Part shown: piece after piece, positions 46,813-56,124 of the stretch
How positions within the stretch are numbered: position 1 is the first letter of the stretch
Layout of the letters: every line of letters starts with the position of its first letter
From: Butyrivibrio sp.
GTDB lineage: Bacteria; Bacillota; Clostridia; Lachnospirales; Lachnospiraceae
Assembly (NCBI GenBank): GCA_015056565.1
Contig: SVGB01000003.1
Coordinates: 1-64,000 of the forward strand
Reading direction: 5' to 3'
Length of the DNA stretch: 64,000 nucleotides
Made by a program: the position numbers and the translations under genes
The notes under the pieces: model-generated
What the model saw: only the letters and a program-made list of their open reading frames with translations
What the model was told of the DNA's origin: nothing
Database searches by the model: none

Positions 46813-49432
46813 TTTCTTGTGCCTTAAACGTTAATGGAGCAATAGAGAGCATAAGTGCTACTGTCATAGGATTGCAATAATGGAATACCCACTCAGAAAT
46901 ACCTGCAACAGCAAAGCCTATTATCACCGCACAGGTCACCAAAGAGAGCATCTCTTTTTCTCTGTTGTTCTTAAAGTAAATAAGCGATGAAACAAATGCA
47001 GATATCATCGTCAGTGCAAAAAGCACACCTCCCACGATTCCGTGGTCATATGCAACCTGCAGGAATGTGTTGTGGGCATGGAGAGCTATCTCTCCAGTAG
47101 GAAGCATGGCTCCCATTTCATCGTGTCCCCACATGTTCAGCTCTGATATATAGGACTTAAAAATTGTGATACGTCCATTGGAGATCACATCCAGTGCATT
47201 GTCATAGTCAATGTAACTGGCCATCTCTTCAAGAAGCATGTGGTATTCTGCCCTTGTAAATCCTGCTGCCGCCAGAAGGTCTGATGCATCTTCTGTGGTG
47301 TTATATCCGTATATATCCTCATCGTAGTTTGGACTATTGGGGTTTTCCAGGCTGGTTTCATATGGATAACCATACATGTCATATAATGGCTCCCCAGTGC
47401 CTTTCATATCATAGTTGTTTACATCAATAGGATACTCATAGGTTCCCGCATCCATTCCCAGTATCTTGTCTTCAAAAAGATTCACAAATCTCTCAACGCA
47501 CATAAAGTTAGTGCTATCCCAGTCAGCTCCGCCTCTTACAAACTCATCTGTATCATCAATGAGATAGAATACAGGATCTGCCACAATGGTTGGAATGATC
47601 CTCTGAAGAGTAAATGCTGCAGGGAAGCATAAAACAAGAGACAGTACAAACATTCCGACGATCCTTAAGAACTGCTTCCTGTAATATGAAATAGCCACGC
47701 AGAGAACCAAAAGTGTTGAAACAATTATTGCAAGGTAAGCTGTTCTTGAAACTGTGAAGATCGCATAGGACATGATAAATCCAAAAAGCACGATCTCTTT
47801 CCATGCAATGATCACCATATCCTTGAGACTGCACCCCTTAGGAAGAGAAATGATCTTAACTGTAAGCATCACTGTTGCAACGGCACCCATAAAGGTCAGG
47901 TACTCAGCTGTAACTGTAACTGTATGGAAAAGGAATCCAAATCTTCCAAGCATATATCCTGCAAAATATCTGTGCATCAGGCTAAATACCATGGATATGC
48001 CAAAGTTCAGCATAAGTCCGCCTGAAAGGATCTTATAATAATCCTTTTTCTTGTCCCAGACAGCAAGTCTTATATACAGACAGGTAAACAAAAGAACTAA
48101 TGATATGCCCCACTGCCTGGTGTTGCGCAAAGCGATAAGAGCCACAAAAAATACAGCCAGTATTACTCCGAAAGCACTTGGGCGCACTGACACCTTTTTC
48201 TTTTTGATCGCTCCCAGAATGAGCCTTATAAAGTTGATGACCAGGACTCCGGCAAGGATAACTATGATGATCCTGCATCTAAGGACAAGATTATCAAGGT
48301 CAGCCTCTTTTTCCGTTTCAGCGATCTTGTTTACGCCGTAGTAGTATATTCCGTAAATTGAAGAAGCCAGTATCCACAGAAGATTAGGGATATTTAAAAC
48401 TTCACTTATCTTAAAGGTCAATATGATGCCAAGTAATAACCAGATGGTCATATGGGTCTCTGAAATGTAGTGGAAAATATCGTAGAGACCATTCATATAA
48501 TCTGACGCATACCAGATTCCCATGGCTATGCACAGCATGATGAGCACGTACTGTAGTCTGTCTTCATTCTTAAGGGTCTGCCAGAAAGAAACACCAATGT
48601 CGTGAGTCACAACCTTGTGGTTTATGGCATAGAAGACGATGGCTGCGGTTATGATAAGCCCCAGCTCATAAAAAGCAATGTCTAAAGGCCTTGAGTCAAA
48701 GATCTTAAGCGGGAATACCATCACCATAAGAGTGATGAAAACAATGCCGGCAACAGGGTTACCAACAACCTTAAGGACCTCTGCCACTGTATGAATGGTA
48801 TTCTTCTCAGTATTCTTTTTATAAAAAAGATCTGTCAAAAGGCAGATGAGAGCTGCAAAAGCGGCAATCCCTGCAATCCACATTAAAGAAATTGCTTTTG
48901 ATATGGGCACTCTGTAGTTATATCTTGCTGCCAGATGCTCTGTCTCAATGGCTGCATAATCCATGTAGAGCTTTCCAAGGTAGGAATCAGCGCTAACTAC
49001 AGTTTCAGTCCCCACATAATATTTGGATCTTACAGGGATCATGTTGATAGTGTAGTTCTTGCCCACCTCAGTGTTAACTTCCATGGGAACATTGACATAT
49101 CCTGGTATAGTTAAGCCTTCTGTGTCTACATAAGCCTTGAATACAGAAACCCCGTTTTCGTCAAGAAGAGCAAGACCTATATATCGGCCTCTTTCCACAT
49201 TCGATATATAAATATCTACAGAACTTAAGCGCTCATACTGACTCACAAATTCCTGCATGACTGTCTGCTGCTCATAGTGCACCTCCAGTGTATCCGAAGT
49301 CACCTCTCCGCCGCCGGTCGCCTGCCATATGTTTGAATAGAGCCTTGCAGGAAAGACAGTAAGTATTCCAATTAATGCAAAAATAAGCACTACAGCCTTG
49401 ATCGCTGTGCTTTTGCTGATAACTTTTCTCAT
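46805..49432 (-). CDS. Large O-antigen ligase/polymerase-like membrane protein (875 aa)
   Basis: Many TM segments; ALHAHNTFLQVAYDHGIVGGVLFALTMISAF motif typical of the Wzy_C/WaaL family. Confidence 0.8.
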   Translation of the reverse strand: MRKVISKSTAIKAVVLIFALIGILTVFPARLYSNIWQATGGGEVTSDTLEVHYEQQTVMQEFVSQYERLSSVDIYISNVERGRYIGLALLDENGVSVFKAYVDTEGLTIPGYVNVPMEVNTEVGKNYTINMIPVRSKYYVGTETVVSADSYLGKLYMDYAAIETEHLAARYNYRVPISKAISLMWIAGIAAFAALICLLTDLFYKKNTEKNTIHTVAEVLKVVGNPVAGIVFITLMVMVFPLKIFDSRPLDIAFYELGLIITAAIVFYAINHKVVTHDIGVSFWQTLKNEDRLQYVLIMLCIAMGIWYASDYMNGLYDIFHYISETHMTIWLLLGIILTFKISEVLNIPNLLWILASSIYGIYYYGVNKIAETEKEADLDNLVLRCRIIIVILAGVLVINFIRLILGAIKKKKVSVRPSAFGVILAVFFVALIALRNTRQWGISLVLLFTCLYIRLAVWDKKKDYYKILSGGLMLNFGISMVFSLMHRYFAGYMLGRFGFLFHTVTVTAEYLTFMGAVATVMLTVKIISLPKGCSLKDMVIIAWKEIVLFGFIMSYAIFTVSRTAYLAIIVSTLLVLCVAISYYRKQFLRIVGMFVLSLVLCFPAAFTLQRIIPTIVADPVFYLIDDTDEFVRGGADWDSTNFMCVERFVNLFEDKILGMDAGTYEYPIDVNNYDMKGTGEPLYDMYGYPYETSLENPNSPNYDEDIYGYNTTEDASDLLAAAGFTRAEYHMLLEEMASYIDYDNALDVISNGRITIFKSYISELNMWGHDEMGAMLPTGEIALHAHNTFLQVAYDHGIVGGVLFALTMISAFVSSLIYFKNNREKEMLSLVTCAVIIGFAVAGISEWVFHYCNPMTVALMLSIAPLTFKAQENE

Positions 49433-49502
49433 TATGATTTCCTTCTATGTAACTGTGCACAGTTAGTGCATCATAGTATGATAACACACCTTAAGTTCTT
49501 AA

Positions 49503-51155
49503 TCAAACAAGTGCAGAGCCCTTGACCGCCCCACCAGTCACAGAAAGGAGCGGAAGGCAGGTCCATAGATACAGCACATATCTTATCAGGTACGTTGGAC
49601 CTAAAAGCACGGTACAGAAAGTCAGCACCATGGGAAGAAATGGCAGCACTCTTGAAAACTTCCGTTTTGAAAGCCTGTAGGCAAATACATACATGTAAAT
49701 AAACAGATACAGCCCTGGATTAAAGAACAAACGTAAAAATGTGGCATCATTCTGAAAGCTTCCAATTGAGATATATCTGTAGAACTTATCAATTGCCGGA
49801 ATAAGGCTCTTTCTCTCTCCCGGAGGCTCAACCTCATATCCAAAGTAGGAGCTCTCATCGTAGGTAAAGGAAAAAACTGTATTTCCCTTGTAGACATTGA
49901 TGATAGCCGGCGGATAGTAGTAGCCATAGCTAGTGAGCATCCAGGCATTTACACAGGCAAGGGGATGCTCTTTAAACACCTTAAGCCACACCTTCCAGAA
50001 AGCGGCGCTATCTTTTTCATAGAGCTCATTGTTAAATCCCAGCTTTACAAGATCCGACACTCTTGGTGTGTACTTATCAAGGTTTTCTTTTGGGATATAG
50101 CTCTCTATAACTGCCTTGTCTTCATCAGAAAGAGACTCACCATCGTAGGAATACACCCTTGCAAGCTGCATTATTGGCACTGTGAGCATCTCCTGATGAT
50201 GGGTGATCTCAGAGCTAAAAAGGCCTGATAAGATTCCTGATATAACAAGATATAAAACCACAGGCAGGATCAGTACTGTCGCAAGAAGGGGCTTAAGCTT
50301 TTTTCTGAAATAAATAAGTGCAAAGGGCACAAAAACCAGGTATGCATAAAAGCCGTTGTGCCTGAATAATGGCATCAGGACACATGAAAGCACGAAAAGG
50401 ACAACCTTTTTCCTGTTTCCTAAAAAGCTATCAGGATCCTCCACAAGCTCTATTAGGAAAACTGTAATAAGTAAAAGAAATCCCGAAAAAAGTCCATCTT
50501 TACAGGAGCACAGGGTGTACATGACAATTGTTGGAAACAGTCCATAAAACAAGAGCCACAGTATCCTTGCTCTTTTTGATATTGCCTTTTTCTGAAGGTA
50601 AGTCACCACGTATGCATAGATAGCTGATATAAGCAGCATCTGGATCAGCACATACACTGCTATTCCCAAATTCCAGGAGCCGCTTATCTTATGGAATAAA
50701 GCTATGGTTCCCCCAAGAAGAAGGACATGGAGAAGTGGATGATGAGTTGAAAAGCTCCTTGTCAGAACTTCATTTAGCTCCTCCTGGGCGTCATATACAA
50801 AAAAGCCAGGAAATTCCGCAAGAAATACCGGAATGCAGAGCACTACCAAAGATGCAAAGTTTATGAAAAAATCTCTTTTTGAAAACTCTTTATCGCTGCC
50901 CTTCTTTGGAACCCTCACTATGCCAAAGAGCTTGGCTCCATCCCCTGTAAGGTCATAGTTTCTCCACACATATCTTGTGTCCACTGTCACGATGATCATC
51001 AGTGCCAGCATTACAAACATTGCATTTTTGTCTGAAATATTTATTGAGTCAAAGGTTTCCAGCTGATATCCGAAGGTCAAAAAAACACCAGCCAAAATGC
51101 CAAACAAGCCTGACATAAGCCAGGCCAGTGTGTTTTCTTTATTTATTTTCATCAC
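49503..51155 (-). CDS. Multi-pass membrane protein (DUF6020-like)
   Basis: Multi-pass; AEFPGFFVYDAQEELNEVLTRSFSTHHPLLHVLLLG; CSCKDGLFSGFLLLITVFLIEL. Confidence 0.6.
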   Translation of the reverse strand: MMKINKENTLAWLMSGLFGILAGVFLTFGYQLETFDSINISDKNAMFVMLALMIIVTVDTRYVWRNYDLTGDGAKLFGIVRVPKKGSDKEFSKRDFFINFASLVVLCIPVFLAEFPGFFVYDAQEELNEVLTRSFSTHHPLLHVLLLGGTIALFHKISGSWNLGIAVYVLIQMLLISAIYAYVVTYLQKKAISKRARILWLLFYGLFPTIVMYTLCSCKDGLFSGFLLLITVFLIELVEDPDSFLGNRKKVVLFVLSCVLMPLFRHNGFYAYLVFVPFALIYFRKKLKPLLATVLILPVVLYLVISGILSGLFSSEITHHQEMLTVPIMQLARVYSYDGESLSDEDKAVIESYIPKENLDKYTPRVSDLVKLGFNNELYEKDSAAFWKVWLKVFKEHPLACVNAWMLTSYGYYYPPAIINVYKGNTVFSFTYDESSYFGYEVEPPGERKSLIPAIDKFYRYISIGSFQNDATFLRLFFNPGLYLFIYMYVFAYRLSKRKFSRVLPFLPMVLTFCTVLLGPTYLIRYVLYLWTCLPLLSVTGGAVKGSALV

Positions 51156-52083
51156 GAGTTGTCTCCCGGATCACGTACTGAGGATTTTTGTTCTGTGATA
51201 TGTAGAGTCTTCCAAGGTACTCACCTATCATTCCAAGCATCAGCATCAGCATTCCGCCGATGAACATGACCGCGCTCATAAGTGCAGCAAATCCCATGGG
51301 CGCTACAGGATAAACGAATTTCTTGATGACCGTATATATGCCATAAAGGAATCCAAAGAATGCAAAAACAAATCCTGAGAGTGTTGCTATACGGAGCGGC
51401 TTAATACTAAAAGCTGTAAAGCCATTGATCCACAGGCCAAAGAGCTTGGATAAGGTATATCCACTCTCGCCTACCTCTCTTCTTCTGTGTGTAACATCAA
51501 CATTGACAATATTTTTTGTGGTCCTGAGCACAAGACCTATAACGTAGGGGTAAGAGCCTTCGTACTTCACCATCTCGTCTACTACAAACTTCTTAGCAGC
51601 AAAATAGCTTGAGACATAAAGATCCTTGGGCTTACCTATCATCACACTTGCCATCCACTCATTCATGGCTGTTCCGAAATTGCGAAAGAGATTGTGTTTC
51701 TTGTGACTGTATCTTGCATAGGCTACATCTGCTCCGTTTTCGATGGCATCAATAAGCTTACCTGCCTCATTTGCAGGAGTCTGACCATCATCATCAAGAC
51801 AGATCACTATATTCCCTTTTGCAGTATTAAGTCCTGCCATAAGGGCTGAGTGCTGACCAAAGTTTTTTGCAAGATTTATACCGGTAACGATATCATTTCT
51901 TTTTTCTGCAACCTTTTTAATGGTTCCCCAGGTGTCATCGGGAGAACCGTCATTGACAAGGATTATCTCGTGGCTGTATCCACCTAAACCTGTCATGGTC
52001 TGTTCTATTTCATCAACAACCGCCTCAAGTGTATTCTCTGATCTGTAGCAGGGAATAACGAAGCTTATCATCTTCATACTCAT
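51139..52083 (-). CDS. GT2 with C-terminal TM helices (polyprenyl-phosphate glycosyltransferase, GtrB/DPM1-like)
   Basis: ISFVIPCYRSENTLEAVVDEIEQ, LVNDGSPDDTW, NFGQHSALMAGLNTAKG, CLDDDGQTP; two C-terminal TM segments. Confidence 0.88.
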   Translation of the reverse strand: MSMKMISFVIPCYRSENTLEAVVDEIEQTMTGLGGYSHEIILVNDGSPDDTWGTIKKVAEKRNDIVTGINLAKNFGQHSALMAGLNTAKGNIVICLDDDGQTPANEAGKLIDAIENGADVAYARYSHKKHNLFRNFGTAMNEWMASVMIGKPKDLYVSSYFAAKKFVVDEMVKYEGSYPYVIGLVLRTTKNIVNVDVTHRRREVGESGYTLSKLFGLWINGFTAFSIKPLRIATLSGFVFAFFGFLYGIYTVIKKFVYPVAPMGFAALMSAVMFIGGMLMLMLGMIGEYLGRLYISQNKNPQYVIRETTRDENK

Positions 52084-52094
52084 CTGATCCCTCT

Positions 52095-52628
52095 CTATTG
52101 AAACGATCTTTTCATCATTATCATATCACCTTTATAACCGTCGCTGCACTCCACGGCTGGCAGGTATTCTGTCCTTACAAAGCCGGCATTTTCATAGCTC
52201 TTTATTGCATTTACATTATAGACAAATACCCTGAGTATCAGTTCCTTAAGTGACATGGTCTTTTCAGCAAACTCAGTCATCATAAGAGCTGCCTCGTTGC
52301 CATAGCCCTTGCCCTGGGCATCGTCTTCACCAATAAACACTCCGTATTCTGCAGAGGCTTTTTCCCTGTTTATATCTCTTAAGTAGACACTTCCAACAGG
52401 TCTGTCACCATTGTCTTTTTCGCAGATGATGAACTGGATGACCCTTCCAGTATCTATCATTGTCTCTTTCCACTTTTTCTGGCCCTCTAAGTTGAACTTT
52501 TCCCTGTAGATAAAGTTCTTCTTTACGTTCTCGTTATTGCGCCACTTAACAATAAGTGGAAAATCATCCTCAGTTATTGGCCTTAACCTTATAAGGTCGC
52601 CTTCCATAAACAGATCTTTTTCGTTCAT
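52095..52628 (-). CDS. GNAT family N-acetyltransferase
   Basis: IRLRPITEDDFPLIVKWRNNE, AQGKGYGNEAALMMTEFA, NVNAIKSYENAGFVRTE. Confidence 0.88.
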   Translation of the reverse strand: MNEKDLFMEGDLIRLRPITEDDFPLIVKWRNNENVKKNFIYREKFNLEGQKKWKETMIDTGRVIQFIICEKDNGDRPVGSVYLRDINREKASAEYGVFIGEDDAQGKGYGNEAALMMTEFAEKTMSLKELILRVFVYNVNAIKSYENAGFVRTEYLPAVECSDGYKGDMIMMKRSFQ

Positions 52629-52640
52629 CTCTTCTCCAAT

Positions 52641-54449
52641 TTAACTTACTTCTTTAACCTTATAAATAACAAATACATCGCTGACAGTATCTATCTTGCT
52701 GATCTCTACGTTAATTCCTTTATCAAGATAGTAGTCCAAAAGCCAGTCTACATCATTAACTGTCTTGGACACCACATAGACATTGTCCTTAAGTATAGCA
52801 TCCTGCATGGACGAAAATCCCATGCTTTTTATCTTTTTGTAGTAAAGAGGGCTCTTACTTGCCCAGCCTCCCATGATGTCGTGAGCTGCAAAAGAATTGT
52901 CCACGTCCCTGAACATCTTCTCGGAAAAGGTCTTTTCATCTCCATCCGTCGCGGAAACGGAGGTATAAACATCTACAAAATAAAAGTCATCCGGATGCTC
53001 ATCAAAATATTCATAGAGAGCATCGTAGTGTATGCGCATCTTGTCTCTCTGGGCCATTTCATCACCGATAACACTTACCTGGTTTGGGATGAAGGCCAAA
53101 AATGCAATTAAAGCAGCTGCAAAGGTTGCAATTAAAACCGGCTTTTTCTCTTTTTGCCAATCCAGCATCATCCCAAGCAAAACTGCCATCTCCATTATAT
53201 ACAAAGGATGGGTGATCCTTATAGGGTCTCTGCCTCTTACTATGATGTAAAGCCAGAGAGTTGTCCTGCAGGCAAAGAGCAGGAATATTAGAAACAGTGA
53301 TAACTTCGCTTTCTTTTTGTCTTTGGAAAGGAGCGACAAAATTATCATTCCCAAATACAGTATTCCTGCGACAATGTTAAGAGGTGCATCTGTCATAGGG
53401 TATTCATAGCTCTTTTGATATGCAACATGTCTTAACCTGTACAGATAAAGCACAGCAGACTGAGTGAGCCTTGTAAAAAGAGGGACCTCATCAGTCTTTA
53501 GTTTGTCTGCATACTCAGCTACAGATCTAAGGACCTCGGTGTTTATATCATCGTCGATACCGAAGTTGTAATTGACCAAAAGCTCCTGCTCTGGCTCTGA
53601 AAGCTCTATGGAGTCATAGAACTCTTTGTTATCAGCGTATTCCGGAATATATTGAAAATCATAAAGCTCTGTCCTTGCATCAAACAGAGCATTAAACTCT
53701 TTCCAGCCTTGTGAGCTGTATGCCGCCCTGTGCCATAGCGTCGATACGATAAGCCCAAGGATGATCGCAAGACATAACAGCACATACTTTTTAAAGAGAC
53801 ATTTCTTTTCCCCATAGGTGGAAACTAAAATCCCTTCGTGGTAGCGGTCACAGATAAGTACCCTTGAGAGGCAAAACCTTATAAGTATACCCACTCCAAC
53901 TATCGGAAGGGTCAAAAGAAGCATCTCAGACCTCAGCAGATAGGCGATCACAATAAGTAAAACAGCCGGTATGAGATCCCATTTTTTGTCCTCATCGTGG
54001 GTCATTATTAGAAACGCAGCAGTAGCTGAAAGAAGTCCGCAGGTAAAGGTGTACTGCACAAACAAAAGATGGGACAGTATCCCGCCGGTAAAAAACGCAG
54101 CAATGAGGGCTGCAGCTAAGATCTTTACTACTTTATCCCCACACGCCTTTAATACTCTGCAAAACAGAATAAACATACAGCCAAACTGACTTATGCACAG
54201 AAAAATGCCGTACCAGTCAAGGCCCCTGTAAACTCTGTAGAGCAGAGCAATAAAGGCGCTTATTGGGTACAGCATCTGTATGTTGTGTCCTTCGGGAACT
54301 CCTGTATATGCTCCCGATAATATATCCTTCATCAGGACATCGTCATTAAGGTCAAAGTAAAAGTCGCCAAGAAAAGCTACCAGAACAAGAACAAGCAGCA
54401 CTAAAACAGCTGAAGCTATGTAGTTCATGTTAAAGGGCTTTTTTTCCAT
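52641..54449 (-). CDS. Multi-pass membrane protein, possibly GT-C-like
   Basis: Many hydrophobic segments; FDLNDDVLMKDILSGAYTGVPEGHN after the first TM segment. Confidence 0.5.
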   Translation of the reverse strand: MEKKPFNMNYIASAVLVLLVLVLVAFLGDFYFDLNDDVLMKDILSGAYTGVPEGHNIQMLYPISAFIALLYRVYRGLDWYGIFLCISQFGCMFILFCRVLKACGDKVVKILAAALIAAFFTGGILSHLLFVQYTFTCGLLSATAAFLIMTHDEDKKWDLIPAVLLIVIAYLLRSEMLLLTLPIVGVGILIRFCLSRVLICDRYHEGILVSTYGEKKCLFKKYVLLCLAIILGLIVSTLWHRAAYSSQGWKEFNALFDARTELYDFQYIPEYADNKEFYDSIELSEPEQELLVNYNFGIDDDINTEVLRSVAEYADKLKTDEVPLFTRLTQSAVLYLYRLRHVAYQKSYEYPMTDAPLNIVAGILYLGMIILSLLSKDKKKAKLSLFLIFLLFACRTTLWLYIIVRGRDPIRITHPLYIMEMAVLLGMMLDWQKEKKPVLIATFAAALIAFLAFIPNQVSVIGDEMAQRDKMRIHYDALYEYFDEHPDDFYFVDVYTSVSATDGDEKTFSEKMFRDVDNSFAAHDIMGGWASKSPLYYKKIKSMGFSSMQDAILKDNVYVVSKTVNDVDWLLDYYLDKGINVEISKIDTVSDVFVIYKVKEVS

Positions 54450-54462
54450 GCAAAGGCTCCTA

Positions 54463-55599
54463 TCAGTTAAACTTGTAGAACTCCTTGACCCTCATAACCA
54501 CCTCGTCAATATCTTCATTGGTAAGCTTGTAGTACATAGGAAGTCTTAAGAGTCTCTCGCTCTCTTTGGTTGTGTATCTGTCTTCTCCTCTGAATTCGCT
54601 GTATTTAAGTCCAGCCTTTGAAGAGTGAAGAGGTACATAATGAGAAGCAGGAAGGATGTCGTTACTTGTAAGATACTTGATAAGTCCCTGTCTCTCCTCA
54701 AAGTCCTTACACTTGATGTAGAACATGTGCGCATTGTGCTGACATTCTTCTGGCACAAAAGGAAGTTCAATGAGGCCTTTCTCCTTAAGTGGTGTAAGAG
54801 CCTCCATGTATCTGTTGTAATGATCTAATCTGTCGTTATTGATCTCATCTGCCTTCTGAAGCTGAGCATAGAGATATGCGGCGTTCATATCACTTGGAAG
54901 GAATGAAGAACCTGGCATGATCCAGCTGTACTTATCAACCTTGCCAAGCTTGTAAAGTGTCCTGTTAGTACCCTTCTCACGAATGATGATGGCGTTATCT
55001 ACATAGGTCTCATCCCTCAGAAGCAGCGCTCCGCCTTCACCCATACTGTAGTTCTTGGTCTCGTGGAAGCTGTAGTTACCAAAATCACCAATAGAGCCAA
55101 GGGCTTTTCCTTTGTAGCTTGCCATAACGCCCTGAGCTGCATCCTCAATTACAATGAGGTTGTGTCTCTTGGCAATATCCATGATGGTATCCATCTCGCA
55201 GCCAACTCCTGCGTAGTGAACCGGAACAATTGCTCTTGTCTTAGGAGTGATTGCCTGTTCGATCAGCTTTTCATCGATATTCATGGTGTCAGGTCTGATA
55301 TCAACGAATACCACCTTGGCACCTCTAAGCACGAATGCATTGGCTGTTGAAACGAAGGTGTATGAAGGCATGATAACTTCATCTCCCTCCTTGATCTCAG
55401 CAAGTATAGCAGCCATCTCTGTTGCATGGGTGCATGATGTTGTCAAAAGAGCTTTTGATACCCCTGTTTTTTTCTCGATCCACTCATTATCAAGGGCCGT
55501 GTATTTACCATCGCCACAGATCTTCTGCGCCTCTACACACTCTTTTATGTAATCAAACTCGCATCCTGTATAAGGTGGTACATTAAAATTTATACGCAT
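54463..55599 (-). CDS. dTDP-4-amino-4,6-dideoxyhexose transaminase (WecE/RffA-like)
   Basis: NVPPYTGCEFDYIKECVEAQKICGDGKYT, VIEDAAQGVMASYKGKALGSIGDFGNYSFHETKNYSMGEGGALL. Confidence 0.88.
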   Translation of the reverse strand: MRINFNVPPYTGCEFDYIKECVEAQKICGDGKYTALDNEWIEKKTGVSKALLTTSCTHATEMAAILAEIKEGDEVIMPSYTFVSTANAFVLRGAKVVFVDIRPDTMNIDEKLIEQAITPKTRAIVPVHYAGVGCEMDTIMDIAKRHNLIVIEDAAQGVMASYKGKALGSIGDFGNYSFHETKNYSMGEGGALLLRDETYVDNAIIIREKGTNRTLYKLGKVDKYSWIMPGSSFLPSDMNAAYLYAQLQKADEINNDRLDHYNRYMEALTPLKEKGLIELPFVPEECQHNAHMFYIKCKDFEERQGLIKYLTSNDILPASHYVPLHSSKAGLKYSEFRGEDRYTTKESERLLRLPMYYKLTNEDIDEVVMRVKEFYKFN

Positions 55600-55630
55600 T
55601 TATCTTCCTCCTATAAATACCTTTGGTGTT

Positions 55631-56101
55631 TCAGTCTTTTTTCCTAAAAACAATAAGCTTACTTATAACATAGTTCAGAACTATTACTACAAACGTTGCT
55701 CCAAGCTTAACTGGCATCTTGGGCCATGCAAGCAAAGTAATGAAGATAAAGATCAGTACATCCTCAACTACAAGGGTAAACAGCCTTCCTGCTGTAAAAG
55801 AACCTGCCTGCTTAAGGAAGTCCTTAGTGTTATCAACCTTACCGTCAAACACCCAGGTTCTGTTGGTAAAGAACTGGAATGCAACGCATATTACCCAGTC
55901 AATTGAGTTGTTGATAACCTCGTTGATGTGCATCACGCTGTCCATGAACCAGAACAGGAACAGACTCAGGAAAAATGTCAGGCCTCCGAAAAAGAGGTAC
56001 ATAAGCCCTTCCTTGTGCTTGGTATAAAATGGTTCGAATATATTCAGAACAGGCAAAGACATTATCTTGTCAAAAATATCTTTCTTCTTTGTATCTTCCA
56101 T
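55631..56101 (-). CDS. GtrA family membrane protein
   Basis: 156 aa, four TM segments; YLFFGGLTFFLSLFLFW, WVICVAFQFFTNRTWVFDGK. Confidence 0.85.
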   Translation of the reverse strand: MEDTKKKDIFDKIMSLPVLNIFEPFYTKHKEGLMYLFFGGLTFFLSLFLFWFMDSVMHINEVINNSIDWVICVAFQFFTNRTWVFDGKVDNTKDFLKQAGSFTAGRLFTLVVEDVLIFIFITLLAWPKMPVKLGATFVVIVLNYVISKLIVFRKKD

Positions 56102-56124
56102 AAATCCTTAATTACTCCTTACTG

